From the NCBI GenBank assembly GCA_001464765.1, contig LNDV01000038.1, positions 62,001-126,000 of the forward strand: a DNA stretch of 64,000 nucleotides. Reading direction: 5' to 3'. The notes under the pieces are model-generated. The model was not told the DNA's origin and did no database searches. It was given only the letters and a program-made list of their open reading frames with translations. Below are positions 7,169 to 15,116 of this stretch, piece after piece. The number at the start of each line of letters is the position of its first letter. Positions within the stretch are counted from its first letter, which is position 1. Source of the DNA: Betaproteobacteria bacterium Ga0077526 (lineage in GTDB: Bacteria; Pseudomonadota; Gammaproteobacteria; Burkholderiales; Ga0077523). The translations under genes and the position numbers were made by a program.

Positions 7169-8926
7169 CTATTGCGCCGGCTGCCCGAAGAATCTCCGGA
7201 CCTGAAAATAGATGAGGGTCTGCCGCCGGCCGTCGACTTCGCCGATGGCGCCACGCAGGCTCAGCTGGATCCGCCCCACGGTGTAGTCGAGCCGGTTCGT
7301 CCAGCTCCAGCGCGCCCGCCGCTCCAGGATGAAGCGGTCCTGTGTCGCGTTCGCGAGGTCGTCGCTCAGCGCCCGGAACTCGGACGTGAATCGCATCAGC
7401 GGCACGTTGAACACGCGCTCGCGCTGATACGTGATGTTGGCGCTGGTACTCGTGACCCACGGGCTCTGGAACGTCGTGGTGTCGTTGTGCGTGGTCTGCA
7501 CGGTCACGTTGCCTTGCCAAGAGGACAGCCGCGAGAGCATAAGCCGGCCGTTCACCTGCAGGTTCACAAGCTGGAACCCGGTGTCGCCGAGTAGGCTGTC
7601 GTAGCGCCGGGTGTCGCTGACGACACCGCGGGCACTGAAGTAGTCCGCCGTGCCGTACTTCGACCAGTCCAGCGACAGGGAATGAATCAGGTTGGTCTGC
7701 GCCCGGCCTTCCGAGTCCCGCAGCGCGGTAGCGACCTGCGTCACGCCCCCGCTGCGCGAGCCCTCCGGCGTGGCGAGCATCCGGGTGAGGCCGTGACTGA
7801 ACGCGCCGCTGTACTCCTGCAGATCGCCGCGGACATCGTCGGCGCGATGCCCCACGTCCCCCACCACGGAGTGCCTGTAGAAGAACAGCCCCCAGGGCGT
7901 CTCTCGCGGCGAGTAGGTCGCACCGACCCTCGTGAGCATCGACTGCTGGGTGACATCGCCAGCCTGCACCTGTGTCGCGTTGGCCGAGCTTCGCAGTGTG
8001 AGACTCGGGGTGTACTGCAGGTTTGCCCCCATGCTCGCCACCATCGTCTCGAGCGTCAGGTGCGATCCCGTCGAGGCGGTGATGTCCTGCGAATTGAACA
8101 GTACCGACCCCGTCACCAGGGACGGTCGGACCGTCTGCGGTCGCCAGAACAGATTGCTGTTTCCCTGCCACAGGCGGTTACGCGTGTCGCCGGTGGTCTC
8201 GTCGATCTCGGAGTCCGTCATGGAGGCGAGGCTGTCGACGTTGAGCCCTGCGCTCGCGCCGTACCGGTGCCGCAGCAGCCCGACCATCCGCGTGTCGGCA
8301 CGCTGCGGCCGATCGCGCTCCAGCTCGTCGTAGTCCGCACGCACGTCGAACTGCTGCTTCGCGAACGTCTGGTTCATGCCGACGCTCGCGAAGTTGTTGC
8401 TGGTGTGCGTCGTGATGCCACCCAGATCACGCCGTTCGTCGTCCCGGTCCGTGTGCCGGAAGCTCGCGAAGTAGCGCTGGCCCGGCGATGGTGCGTAGTT
8501 CTGGGAAATGCCCACCACGGTCTGCACGAAGTTCGGTCCGATCAACTGACCCGAGACCTGGGAGTCCACGCGCTCCGCGAACATCTCGACGGGAAAGTGG
8601 CTGCGCGGGAACAGACGAAGCCGCGTGCTGCCGGTGATGTCCGACCCCTCCTGCGAGTTCTGGTCCAGTCGCACCCGACGCAGCGTGAGGCCCAGGCCGG
8701 CCGAGAGATCGGCGATCCACGGAGCCCGGATGTACGTGTTGCCGTCCACCCGCAGCGTGGCGAGGTGCGAGGACAGATTGCCGCCCGCCTCGCGGTGCTC
8801 ACTCCGGCCCTGGTACTCGAGATACCCCACTACACGCTCCTGCGCGACCGCGGGCACGACCGCGTGACACAACGCTGCCAGACCGAGCGCCCGAACCCCG
8901 CGGTGTCGTACCGGGCGACTGTGCAT
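7169..8926 (-). CDS. Outer-membrane beta-barrel protein, MtrB/PioB-like by context
   Basis: 585-aa protein with a signal peptide ending around AVVPAVAQ and then a long series of alternating amphipathic strands ending in the typical outer-membrane terminus VRRFFGQPAQ. ATG at 8926 has AGGAAGG upstream. No plug domain or TonB box is visible, so a TonB-dependent receptor is unlikely. Size and composition suit a large barrel such as those that hold multiheme cytochromes in porin-cytochrome conduits, and the gene is embedded among triheme and doubled-CXXCH cytochromes. The barrel call rests on sequence character; the conduit role is inference from neighbours. It could alternatively be an unrelated porin. 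Confidence 0.7.
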   Translation of the reverse strand: MHSRPVRHRGVRALGLAALCHAVVPAVAQERVVGYLEYQGRSEHREAGGNLSSHLATLRVDGNTYIRAPWIADLSAGLGLTLRRVRLDQNSQEGSDITGSTRLRLFPRSHFPVEMFAERVDSQVSGQLIGPNFVQTVVGISQNYAPSPGQRYFASFRHTDRDDERRDLGGITTHTSNNFASVGMNQTFAKQQFDVRADYDELERDRPQRADTRMVGLLRHRYGASAGLNVDSLASMTDSEIDETTGDTRNRLWQGNSNLFWRPQTVRPSLVTGSVLFNSQDITASTGSHLTLETMVASMGANLQYTPSLTLRSSANATQVQAGDVTQQSMLTRVGATYSPRETPWGLFFYRHSVVGDVGHRADDVRGDLQEYSGAFSHGLTRMLATPEGSRSGGVTQVATALRDSEGRAQTNLIHSLSLDWSKYGTADYFSARGVVSDTRRYDSLLGDTGFQLVNLQVNGRLMLSRLSSWQGNVTVQTTHNDTTTFQSPWVTSTSANITYQRERVFNVPLMRFTSEFRALSDDLANATQDRFILERRARWSWTNRLDYTVGRIQLSLRGAIGEVDGRRQTLIYFQVRRFFGQPAQ

Positions 8927-9014
8927 GCCATGCCTTCCTGCCCATCCCTGGTCGCGCGCTCCGGGCACGCAAGCGCACCGGGCACGATGACTCTTCGAAT
9001 TCGCCGGTGCTGTG

Positions 9015-10052
9015 TCAGCCCGGCATCAGGTACTTCTCTTCCAGCCGAATCGGCGTCTTCTCGCGCAGCTTCGCGATCGCCGCGGTCCAGGCACGCGACT
9101 CCTCTTCCTTCAGGAGCAACTCGCGAGCGCGCTCGCGCACCTTCTGGTACTCGCTCAGGTGGGAAGCCGTTCGGTCCAGGAGGCGGAACAGGGCCACACC
9201 CTCCAGAATCGTCACCGGCTCGCTCACCTGTCCGGGCTTGAGCTTGTCCAGCACGGTCTCGACCGTCGTGCCGAGCATTCCCTTGTGCAGATAGCCGAGA
9301 TCACCGCCGCGAGCCGCCGAGGAGTCGGCGGAGTGCAGCTTGGCGAGTTCAGCGAAGTTCCCTCCCGCGCGGACCCGCTCGACGATGCGCTCGGCTTCCT
9401 CGCGAGCACCGTCCCAGGCAAGCTGGGGCGACGACGCCTGAACCTTCAGCAGGATCACGGCGACCTTCACGCGCTCGGGCTCGGTGAACTTGTCGGGATT
9501 GGCGTCGTAGTAGCGACGGACCGTGTCATCCGTCACGTCGATGCGCTGACGCAGCTGACCGCGGAACCTGGCGAGGAGCTGTTCCTCCTCCAGCTGATTG
9601 CGCATCGCGGTCCAGAAAGCGCGTTCGTCGACGATCTTTTCGCGGTGCCCGCCGTTCTTCTCTCGCAGCGCCTTGAGTTCGGCATCGATGGCCTTGGCGT
9701 CCACCCGAAGACCCTGGCGCTTCGCTTCCTGCAGCGCGAGCCGGCGATCGATCATCCGGTCGGCCACTTCGCGATGGAACGCGGCCAGCTCGGCTTCCGG
9801 CGGCTTCGCGTGGTAGAAGCGCCGCCGCACCTCGGAGCGCAGCGTCATCGCGTACTCGCGCAGCGTGATCACGCTGTCCCCCACGGTGGCGATCACCTCG
9901 TTCTGACGCTCGGCCCGCACCTCGTTCTGCGCCTGGGCCCCGGCGTCGGATCCGACGCCGGCAAGGAGCCAGAACGCGGCCAATCCCGAAACGACGGCGC
10001 GACACGCCCCGCCCGGTGCGAAAACGCACCGGTTTCCTGTGATTCCTGACAT
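9015..10052 (-). CDS. Periplasmic parvulin-type peptidyl-prolyl isomerase (SurA/PpiD-like)
   Basis: 345-aa exported protein with a leader ending near SDAGAQAQ, an N-terminal SurA-like helical chaperone region (residues about 45-170) and one parvulin domain (about 190-300, containing HSADSSAARGGDLGYL and KPGQVSEPV). Parvulins isomerise prolyl bonds and assist outer-membrane protein folding. It lies directly upstream of the beta-barrel gene on the same strand with GGGGGAC before the ATG, so it may be a dedicated assembly factor for that barrel. A second parvulin gene at 25051-25860 belongs to an unrelated housekeeping block. Confidence 0.86.
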   Translation of the reverse strand: MSGITGNRCVFAPGGACRAVVSGLAAFWLLAGVGSDAGAQAQNEVRAERQNEVIATVGDSVITLREYAMTLRSEVRRRFYHAKPPEAELAAFHREVADRMIDRRLALQEAKRQGLRVDAKAIDAELKALREKNGGHREKIVDERAFWTAMRNQLEEEQLLARFRGQLRQRIDVTDDTVRRYYDANPDKFTEPERVKVAVILLKVQASSPQLAWDGAREEAERIVERVRAGGNFAELAKLHSADSSAARGGDLGYLHKGMLGTTVETVLDKLKPGQVSEPVTILEGVALFRLLDRTASHLSEYQKVRERARELLLKEEESRAWTAAIAKLREKTPIRLEEKYLMPG

Positions 10053-10174
10053 GTTTCGTCCCCCACTGCGCGAACTCCGCCCCTCGCGGCGGCCCGGCGA
10101 GATCCCGGGGGTGTCGGCACGTCGGCGATGCCGGCCCCCCCGGGGGCACTGCTACTGCAACACCCTTTCGCGCG

Positions 10175-11002
10175 TCACTTGATGTGGCAGGCGAGGCAGA
10201 CCTGACTGCCGGAGTTGCTGATGCGCATGAAGCTCACGGGCTGCACGGTCTCGTTGTGCGGATCGTGGCAGCTGGCGCACTCGACGAAGGGTTCCGGACC
10301 GCTGGTGGGACCATCGCTTCGCGTGTAGAGGATCATGTCCGTCTTCTCGCGATTCGCCGTTCCGCCGGCCACCGGCGTATTCACCCACCACTGCTGCACA
10401 CCGTTGATGAGAGAGGTCGCCGGCACGACGAAGTCCTTGTCGCGCAGGTTGGCGCAGCTCGCATCGCTGGTGGAGCAACCGCCACCGCCATACTGGATGC
10501 TGATCGGATGGTCGTTCCGCAGATCGGTCCCGAGCATCGGAATCGGGCCGCCCTCCATCGCACCGATGGAACCCGGGTCGATCTCCGCGCCGTTGGCGTT
10601 GTACCCGAGCTGACCCGGCTTGTTGATCACGACGTCCATCGCCTGCGTGCCGTCGTGGCAGGAGAGACACGCGATGGACACGGAGCCCACCGGCGCTTCA
10701 CCACCGTCCAGCGTGCTGGTCTGCAGCGACGAGTACCGCTGGTAAGGTCCGGCTGGCAGCTTCTTGTTCCACAGCGGCGCATTGGCCGTCGTGTCCGAGC
10801 CGTGCGGCGTGTGACAGAACACGCACACCTCGGAAGTCACCGTCGTCGTCTGCTGCGCGTTGCCGCCCGCGCCGAGGTCGTGCTTGCTGCCTTTCACGCC
10901 GGCCTGCGCACTGACGAACGCGGCCGTGAGCACCACTCCTCCCACCCACGCGACCGTGCCACTGGCCGCGACCCACCTCATCACTCTGCTGCTCCTGCTC
11001 AT
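10175..11002 (-). CDS. Tetraheme cytochrome c with doubled CXXCH motifs
   Basis: 275-aa exported cytochrome with CVFCH, CLSCH, CASCH and CLACH. ATG at 11002 has TGGAGGGAG upstream and opens a signal peptide ending around FVSAQAG. The layout GSKHDLGA, then EVCVFCHTPHG, APLWNKKLP and ACLSCHDGTQA is shared with the longer cytochrome at 1-1145. It appears to be the first gene of the main minus-strand cluster: the 190 nt upstream (11003-11192) hold three palindromic sequences, and the Crp/Fnr-type gene lies just beyond them. Likely an electron-transfer component of the cluster. Confidence 0.86.
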   Translation of the reverse strand: MSRSSRVMRWVAASGTVAWVGGVVLTAAFVSAQAGVKGSKHDLGAGGNAQQTTTVTSEVCVFCHTPHGSDTTANAPLWNKKLPAGPYQRYSSLQTSTLDGGEAPVGSVSIACLSCHDGTQAMDVVINKPGQLGYNANGAEIDPGSIGAMEGGPIPMLGTDLRNDHPISIQYGGGGCSTSDASCANLRDKDFVVPATSLINGVQQWWVNTPVAGGTANREKTDMILYTRSDGPTSGPEPFVECASCHDPHNETVQPVSFMRISNSGSQVCLACHIK

Positions 11003-11115
11003 GTGTCTCCCTCCAGGATGATCGGCCGCCGATGACAGCTCACCGTCCCCAGAACCCCTCGGTGAACCCACTGACGCCCTCGTACGGAAAATACTCCCGT
11101 CCCTTCCAAAGTTCC

Positions 11116-11163
11116 GTGATTCGACTCACTCAGTGACACAGTCACACAACGTGTCCAGAACAC
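11116..11163. promoter_or_regulatory. Cluster of three palindromes upstream of the cytochrome operon
   Basis: Within the 190-nt gap between the Crp/Fnr-type gene and the tetraheme cytochrome gene are: GTGA-N6-TCAC at 11116-11129, which has the spacing of classical Crp/Fnr sites; AGTGACACAGTCACA at 11132-11146 (core GTGAC-N3-GTCAC); and GTGT-N5-ACAC at 11151-11163. They are 113-161 nt upstream of the cytochrome ATG at 11002. The second shares its core with the palindrome at 21001-21015. Probable operators for the adjacent regulator; binding is inferred. Confidence 0.5.
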
Positions 11164-11192
11164 TGTCCTGATGCGGCGCTCCGATCCACGGC

Positions 11193-11867
11193 TCAGCCGC
11201 GCAGTTGCGCCAGAACACTCTCGTTCAGGAGCGTCACCTTGCCGCGTCCGAGATCGATCGCACCGCGCAGTTCAAACTCCCGAAGCAGTCGGCTCACCAC
11301 CTCGCGCGCCGTGCTGAGTTCCACCGCGATCTGCTCGTGCGTCGCTCGGATCTCGCCCGTGCCATTGAAGCGCCGACGCAGATAGTCGATGAGTCTCTGG
11401 TCGAGCCGGCCGAAGGTGATCTCCTGCACCTGCTCCATCACCTCGACGAATCGCGAGGCCACCGCGTCCAGGACAAAGGAACGGATGACCGGTTCGCGAT
11501 CCATCCACAGGCGGAACTGACCGATGGGGATCATCACGGCCTCGACCTCGTCCTCGATCACCGCCTTCGCGGGTGGCATCCGATCCAGCAGACCCGACAG
11601 CAGATTCACCGGACAAGTCTCTCCCCTGCCCACGTGGTAGAGCGTCACTTCCCGCCCGCTCTCGCTGGCGACGAACACACGCACCCCGCCGCTGCCGATG
11701 AGAGCGACGCTCCGGCACGGCTTGCCGGGTTCGAACACCACGATCCCCGTTGGCACCCGCACCTGCTGCGCGGCCGCGCGCATCTCACCCTGCAGCGGAC
11801 CGGGTGCCATCCTGAAAAACTCGTACCCCTGCAGAATCGACTCGCCCGACGTCACCGATCCGTTCAT
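11193..11867 (-). CDS. Crp/Fnr-family transcriptional regulator
   Basis: 224-aa regulator: cyclic-nucleotide-like beta-roll (about 15-120), dimerisation helix (about 125-155) and winged helix-turn-helix (about 155-220, with THEQIAVELSTAREVVSRLLREF). The recognition helix reads R-E-V-V-S-R (188-193), keeping the Arg/Glu/Arg that contact TGTGA-type half-sites in Crp, with Ser where Fnr has Ser. There is no N-terminal cysteine cluster like that of Fnr; only C51 and C85 are present, so an iron-sulphur oxygen sensor is unlikely. AGGAGGGG precedes the ATG at 11867. The neighbouring palindromes suggest control of the cytochrome cluster. The effector is unknown. Confidence 0.88.
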   Translation of the reverse strand: MNGSVTSGESILQGYEFFRMAPGPLQGEMRAAAQQVRVPTGIVVFEPGKPCRSVALIGSGGVRVFVASESGREVTLYHVGRGETCPVNLLSGLLDRMPPAKAVIEDEVEAVMIPIGQFRLWMDREPVIRSFVLDAVASRFVEVMEQVQEITFGRLDQRLIDYLRRRFNGTGEIRATHEQIAVELSTAREVVSRLLREFELRGAIDLGRGKVTLLNESVLAQLRG

Positions 11868-11926
11868 CGTCCCCTCCTGGAGTTCACCTCGACCGTCTGC
11901 CCCGGGCAGCGATCCCACACCGCACG

Positions 11927-13066
11927 TCACTTGACCGAACCGACGCTCGCCGGGGGATCCCCCGGCCGCCTCGCCAGGTCCCCTTCCTTCGGCCCCAGAC
12001 CGGCCGGACGGAACACGTCCACCTTCCTGAAAAACTGATCCACGAAGTACACGCGGCCGTCCCGATCGACGTCGATCCCCGCAGGCAGCATGTACTTGGC
12101 AGGCGCAGCGGAGTTCGAACGCTCGCCGATGAACAGCAGCAGCGCACCGGACGGATCGAATATCTGGAAATTCCCGAAGGCGGCGTCGGCGACATAGACG
12201 TTCCCGGCGCCGTCGACCGCAATGCCCTTGGGCCGCGTGAACTGCCCGAACTGGGCGCCCATGGCGCCGAACGTACGGACGAACGTGCCATCGGTCTTGA
12301 ACACCTGGATGCGGAAGTTGCCGCCGTCCACGACGTAGATCTGACCGTCCCGCGTGAGGGCGATGTCCCGCGGAAGGTTGAGTTGTCCCGCCTCGTTCCC
12401 CCGGCTGCCGATGTCCCGGACGTGCTGGCCACTCGCCGTCTCATAGACGCGGATGCGGTGATCCCGGCTCTCGACGCCGCCGGTGTCGACGATGTAGGCC
12501 TTCTCACCGGCCGGATCGACGGCGACGTGCGAGATGTGACGGAATCCCTCGGCCTCGCCGATGCTGCTCAGGTACTTTCCTTCCGCGTCGTATACGAGCA
12601 CCTGTCGCAGCGTCGCGTCCACGACATACACCCGGCACTGCTCGTCGCTCGCCACGCCGAGCGGCTTCATCAGCATGCCGGGATCGCGATCGCCGAGCTT
12701 GAAGTAGCGCTGCCTCGGGAAGTCGAACACCAGCACCCGGCGCTGAACCGTGTCACTCACGTACACCACACCGCGGCATGCCGTCACATCGAAAGGCTTC
12801 GACAGGTACTCACCGCCTTCCGTCTCGCCGGTAAGCGCGCGCCGCCACTCGGACATCGATTGCGCCTTGTTCACCTGCGCGCTGTTCATCAGCGTTGTCT
12901 CGAAGTAGAAGCGCGGCTCCTCGGGCGCTGACGGGAAGACGATCGGCGCCGCGGCTTCGGTTGGCTTCTTCGGCGGTGACGTACATGCCGAAAGCACAAC
13001 CGCTGCCGTCGCGCAGATCAAAATGACTGTGCAGAATTTGCGCAAGGCAGTGGACAAACGCCACAC
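11927..13066 (-). CDS. NHL-repeat beta-propeller lipoprotein
   Basis: About 379 aa when started at the GTG at 13066; the start is uncertain (a TTG at 13057 or an ATG at 13147 are alternatives, but the latter would run into the divergent cytochrome gene). The leader FCTVILICATAAVVLSAC ends in a lipobox-like LSAC. Five or six NHL repeats follow, for example GVASDEQCRVYVVDATLRQ and GIAVDGAGNVYVADAAFGN. It is related to the two NHL lipoproteins at 1142-3204. The next gene downstream is the Crp/Fnr-type regulator, 59 nt away. Function unknown; presumed protein-binding propeller of the cytochrome system. Confidence 0.78.
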   Translation of the reverse strand: MWRLSTALRKFCTVILICATAAVVLSACTSPPKKPTEAAAPIVFPSAPEEPRFYFETTLMNSAQVNKAQSMSEWRRALTGETEGGEYLSKPFDVTACRGVVYVSDTVQRRVLVFDFPRQRYFKLGDRDPGMLMKPLGVASDEQCRVYVVDATLRQVLVYDAEGKYLSSIGEAEGFRHISHVAVDPAGEKAYIVDTGGVESRDHRIRVYETASGQHVRDIGSRGNEAGQLNLPRDIALTRDGQIYVVDGGNFRIQVFKTDGTFVRTFGAMGAQFGQFTRPKGIAVDGAGNVYVADAAFGNFQIFDPSGALLLFIGERSNSAAPAKYMLPAGIDVDRDGRVYFVDQFFRKVDVFRPAGLGPKEGDLARRPGDPPASVGSVK

Positions 13067-13134
13067 GCTCGCGCTGTAATCCCATTCGAACGCGTTGTGC
13101 GTCTTGCGCAATGCCGAGAGGGGAGAAAACAAAG

Positions 13135-13860
13135 ATGAGCCAGTCATTTCCAGCACTCCGTGGCGCCGCACTGCTGCTGATCGCGATGAGCGCACCGGTT
13201 GTCCAGGCCGCCGACGCGCCGGAGCTCTATCATCAGTACTGCTCGGTGTGTCACGGCGACCGCGGCGACGGCCGCTCGCGCGCCCGTCAGGGCCTGTCCA
13301 CACCGCCGCGCGACTTCACTGCGCCGGGCATGTCCGAAGCGCTCACGCGCGATTACATGGTGAATGTCGTTCTGAACGGCAAGTCGGGCACCGCGATGGT
13401 CGGCTGGAAGACCCGACTGTCGAAGACACAGGCCGAAGGCGTGGTCGACTACATCCGGCAGAACTTCATGCACGGGCGCGGCGGCACCGTGAAGGATCCG
13501 CACGCCGCGCATGGCACTCAGGGCGAGTCGGCGCCCGCCAGTGCCCCCCAGGCCGTTGCCCAGAAGGCGCCCCTTCCCGGCCGTGCAGCGAAGGGCGCGC
13601 CGCTCTACAACGCGAACTGCTCCACCTGCCACGGCCTCACCGGAGAGGGCAACGGTCCGCGCGCCTACTTCATCTTTCCGAAGCCCCGAAACTTCACGGC
13701 CGACGATGCGCGGGCGCGCTTCAATCCGGACAGCCTGTTCTTCGCGGTCAAGCACGGCGTTCAGGGCCGGGAGATGCCGGCATGGGGTCCGGTGTTCAAC
13801 GACCAGCAGATCGCCGACGTGAGCCAGTACGTCTACGAGAGCTTCATCCGACCGCAATAG
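13135..13860 (+). CDS. Diheme cytochrome c
   Basis: 241-aa exported protein with two class I cytochrome c domains: CSVCHG (residues about 36-41) and CSTCHG (about 163-168), each followed by a downstream Met-containing region (SGTAMVGWK and GREMPAWG) that could supply the sixth haem ligand. The signal peptide ends at VVQAADA. ATG at 13135 has GAGAGGGGAG upstream; an in-frame ATG at 13111 is less likely. It is transcribed away from the NHL gene, so the short gap 13067-13134 must hold divergent promoters. Typical of soluble or membrane-associated electron carriers feeding terminal enzymes. Confidence 0.88.
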   Translation: MSQSFPALRGAALLLIAMSAPVVQAADAPELYHQYCSVCHGDRGDGRSRARQGLSTPPRDFTAPGMSEALTRDYMVNVVLNGKSGTAMVGWKTRLSKTQAEGVVDYIRQNFMHGRGGTVKDPHAAHGTQGESAPASAPQAVAQKAPLPGRAAKGAPLYNANCSTCHGLTGEGNGPRAYFIFPKPRNFTADDARARFNPDSLFFAVKHGVQGREMPAWGPVFNDQQIADVSQYVYESFIRPQ

Positions 13861-13880
13861 CGAGTCATTCACCCAGCGGG

Positions 13881-13900
13881 AACGCGCCGCGAGGCGCGTT
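13881..13900. terminator. Hairpin between convergent genes
   Basis: Perfect 8-bp stem AACGCGCC / GGCGCGTT with a GCGA loop, lying between the stop of the diheme cytochrome and the stop of the minus-strand propeller gene. It could terminate both transcripts, though neither side has a proper T-run. Confidence 0.45.
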
Positions 13901-13921
13901 TCGCGCGAGGCGATCGCGCGC

Positions 13922-15073
13922 TCAGAGCAGGCCGCCGACACGCGCCACTCCCCCGAAGCTTCCGATCCAGAGATTCCCGTCCGACCCGGCGGCGGCGGAA
14001 AACACGTTGTTCGCGAACAGCCCCTCCTGCGTCGTGTAGCGGGTGAATCCGCCGTTGTCGAATCGCGCCAGCCCGTTGTTGGTTCCGATCCAGAGGCGAT
14101 GCCGGCTGTCCTCGAACAGCATGAACACGTGATTGCCGGGCAGGCCGTCGGCGACGGTGTAGTTCGTCCACTTCGTCCCGTCGAACCGTCCGAGGCCGCC
14201 GCCCCACGTACCGGACCACACGGTGCCGTCGGCTGCCACCGTGAGTGACACGATGTAGTTGGGGTTGTAGGCAACGTCCACCTTCTGTAGCCCCATCTCC
14301 TGCTTCTGCCGAGCGTGATGCTCCGAGTACTTGCCCGGATCGTGGCTGTAGGTGATCTGCTGCCGCACCAGCTCGTATGGAGCACCCAGTCCGTCGTCGT
14401 GCTTCCAGTGCTTCCACTTGCCGTCCTGGAACCGGGCAAGCCCGCCTTCAGTGGCCATCCAGAGCGCGCCATCGGGTCCCTGGGCCAGCGCATAAACCCA
14501 GTCGTTCGGCAGACCGCCCCCCGTGTTCTCCACGGTGTAGGTCTCCCATTTCGCGGGATCGTCGAGCTTGCCGCCGACGACGCGATTGGCGCCGGACCAC
14601 GTCGCGATCCAGATGTCGCCGTTCTTCGCCTGCAGCACCGAGTACACGAACGCGTCGGCGAGACCTTCCGGCACGTTGTAGATGTCCCAGCCCTTCCCGT
14701 CTGCCGTCATGAGCGCGAGTCCGCCGCCGTAGGTGCCTACGGCAAGCCGCCCGCCGATCTTGCTCAGGTGGAAGACGCCGTTCGCCAGCAGTCCGGAGCC
14801 GACGTCGTACAGCTTGTGCTGATCCGTCTTGGTGTCGTAGCGGATAACCCCGCCCGACGTGCCGACCCACACCACGTCGCCGTCGGCGAGCATCGCCTTG
14901 ACGTTGCGATCACCGACGCGGAAGTGACTGAAGTTGCGCATCTGCTCGCCGCTGGCCGTGGCGTGCGGCACCACCGACGGCGTCTCCACGTGCCGGGCGC
15001 CCAGCCAGTAGCCACCACCGCCGAGCCCGACAGCCGCCAGCGTTCCCAGGACGAGCCAACCGATCTTCTTCAC
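13922..15073 (-). CDS. Membrane-anchored two-component-regulator-propeller (reg_prop) protein
   Basis: 383-aa protein with one N-terminal membrane segment (IGWLVLGTLAAVGLGGGGYWL) and then repeats of the sensor-kinase extracellular propeller type, recognised by recurring DGxxWxGTxGGGLxRFDGxxWxxYT units. GTG at 15073 is used because GGGGAGGGG precedes it. Such propellers usually form the sensor part of hybrid kinases, but no kinase or receiver domain follows here, so it stands alone. It is similar to the upstream neighbour (15117-16190), including a YNPNYxxxL segment. It ends the ccmFHI-cytochrome operon. Role unknown. Confidence 0.8.
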   Translation of the reverse strand: MKKIGWLVLGTLAAVGLGGGGYWLGARHVETPSVVPHATASGEQMRNFSHFRVGDRNVKAMLADGDVVWVGTSGGVIRYDTKTDQHKLYDVGSGLLANGVFHLSKIGGRLAVGTYGGGLALMTADGKGWDIYNVPEGLADAFVYSVLQAKNGDIWIATWSGANRVVGGKLDDPAKWETYTVENTGGGLPNDWVYALAQGPDGALWMATEGGLARFQDGKWKHWKHDDGLGAPYELVRQQITYSHDPGKYSEHHARQKQEMGLQKVDVAYNPNYIVSLTVAADGTVWSGTWGGGLGRFDGTKWTNYTVADGLPGNHVFMLFEDSRHRLWIGTNNGLARFDNGGFTRYTTQEGLFANNVFSAAAGSDGNLWIGSFGGVARVGGLL

Positions 15074-15116
15074 ACCGTTCCCCTCCCCAGTCGAGACATC
15101 GCGCGAACGTGAGCGG

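Noticed and set aside
7169..8926. TonB-dependent receptor
   Set aside because: No plug domain or TonB box; too short, and context is cytochromes rather than siderophores.
13039..13111. Two copies of TTGCGCAA 65 nt apart in the divergent gap
   Set aside because: One copy lies inside the likely NHL coding start and the sequence is a common GC-rich palindrome; not enough to call operators.
13067..13147. ATG at 13147 as start of the NHL lipoprotein
   Set aside because: It would overlap the divergent cytochrome start and put about 27 extra residues before the signal peptide.
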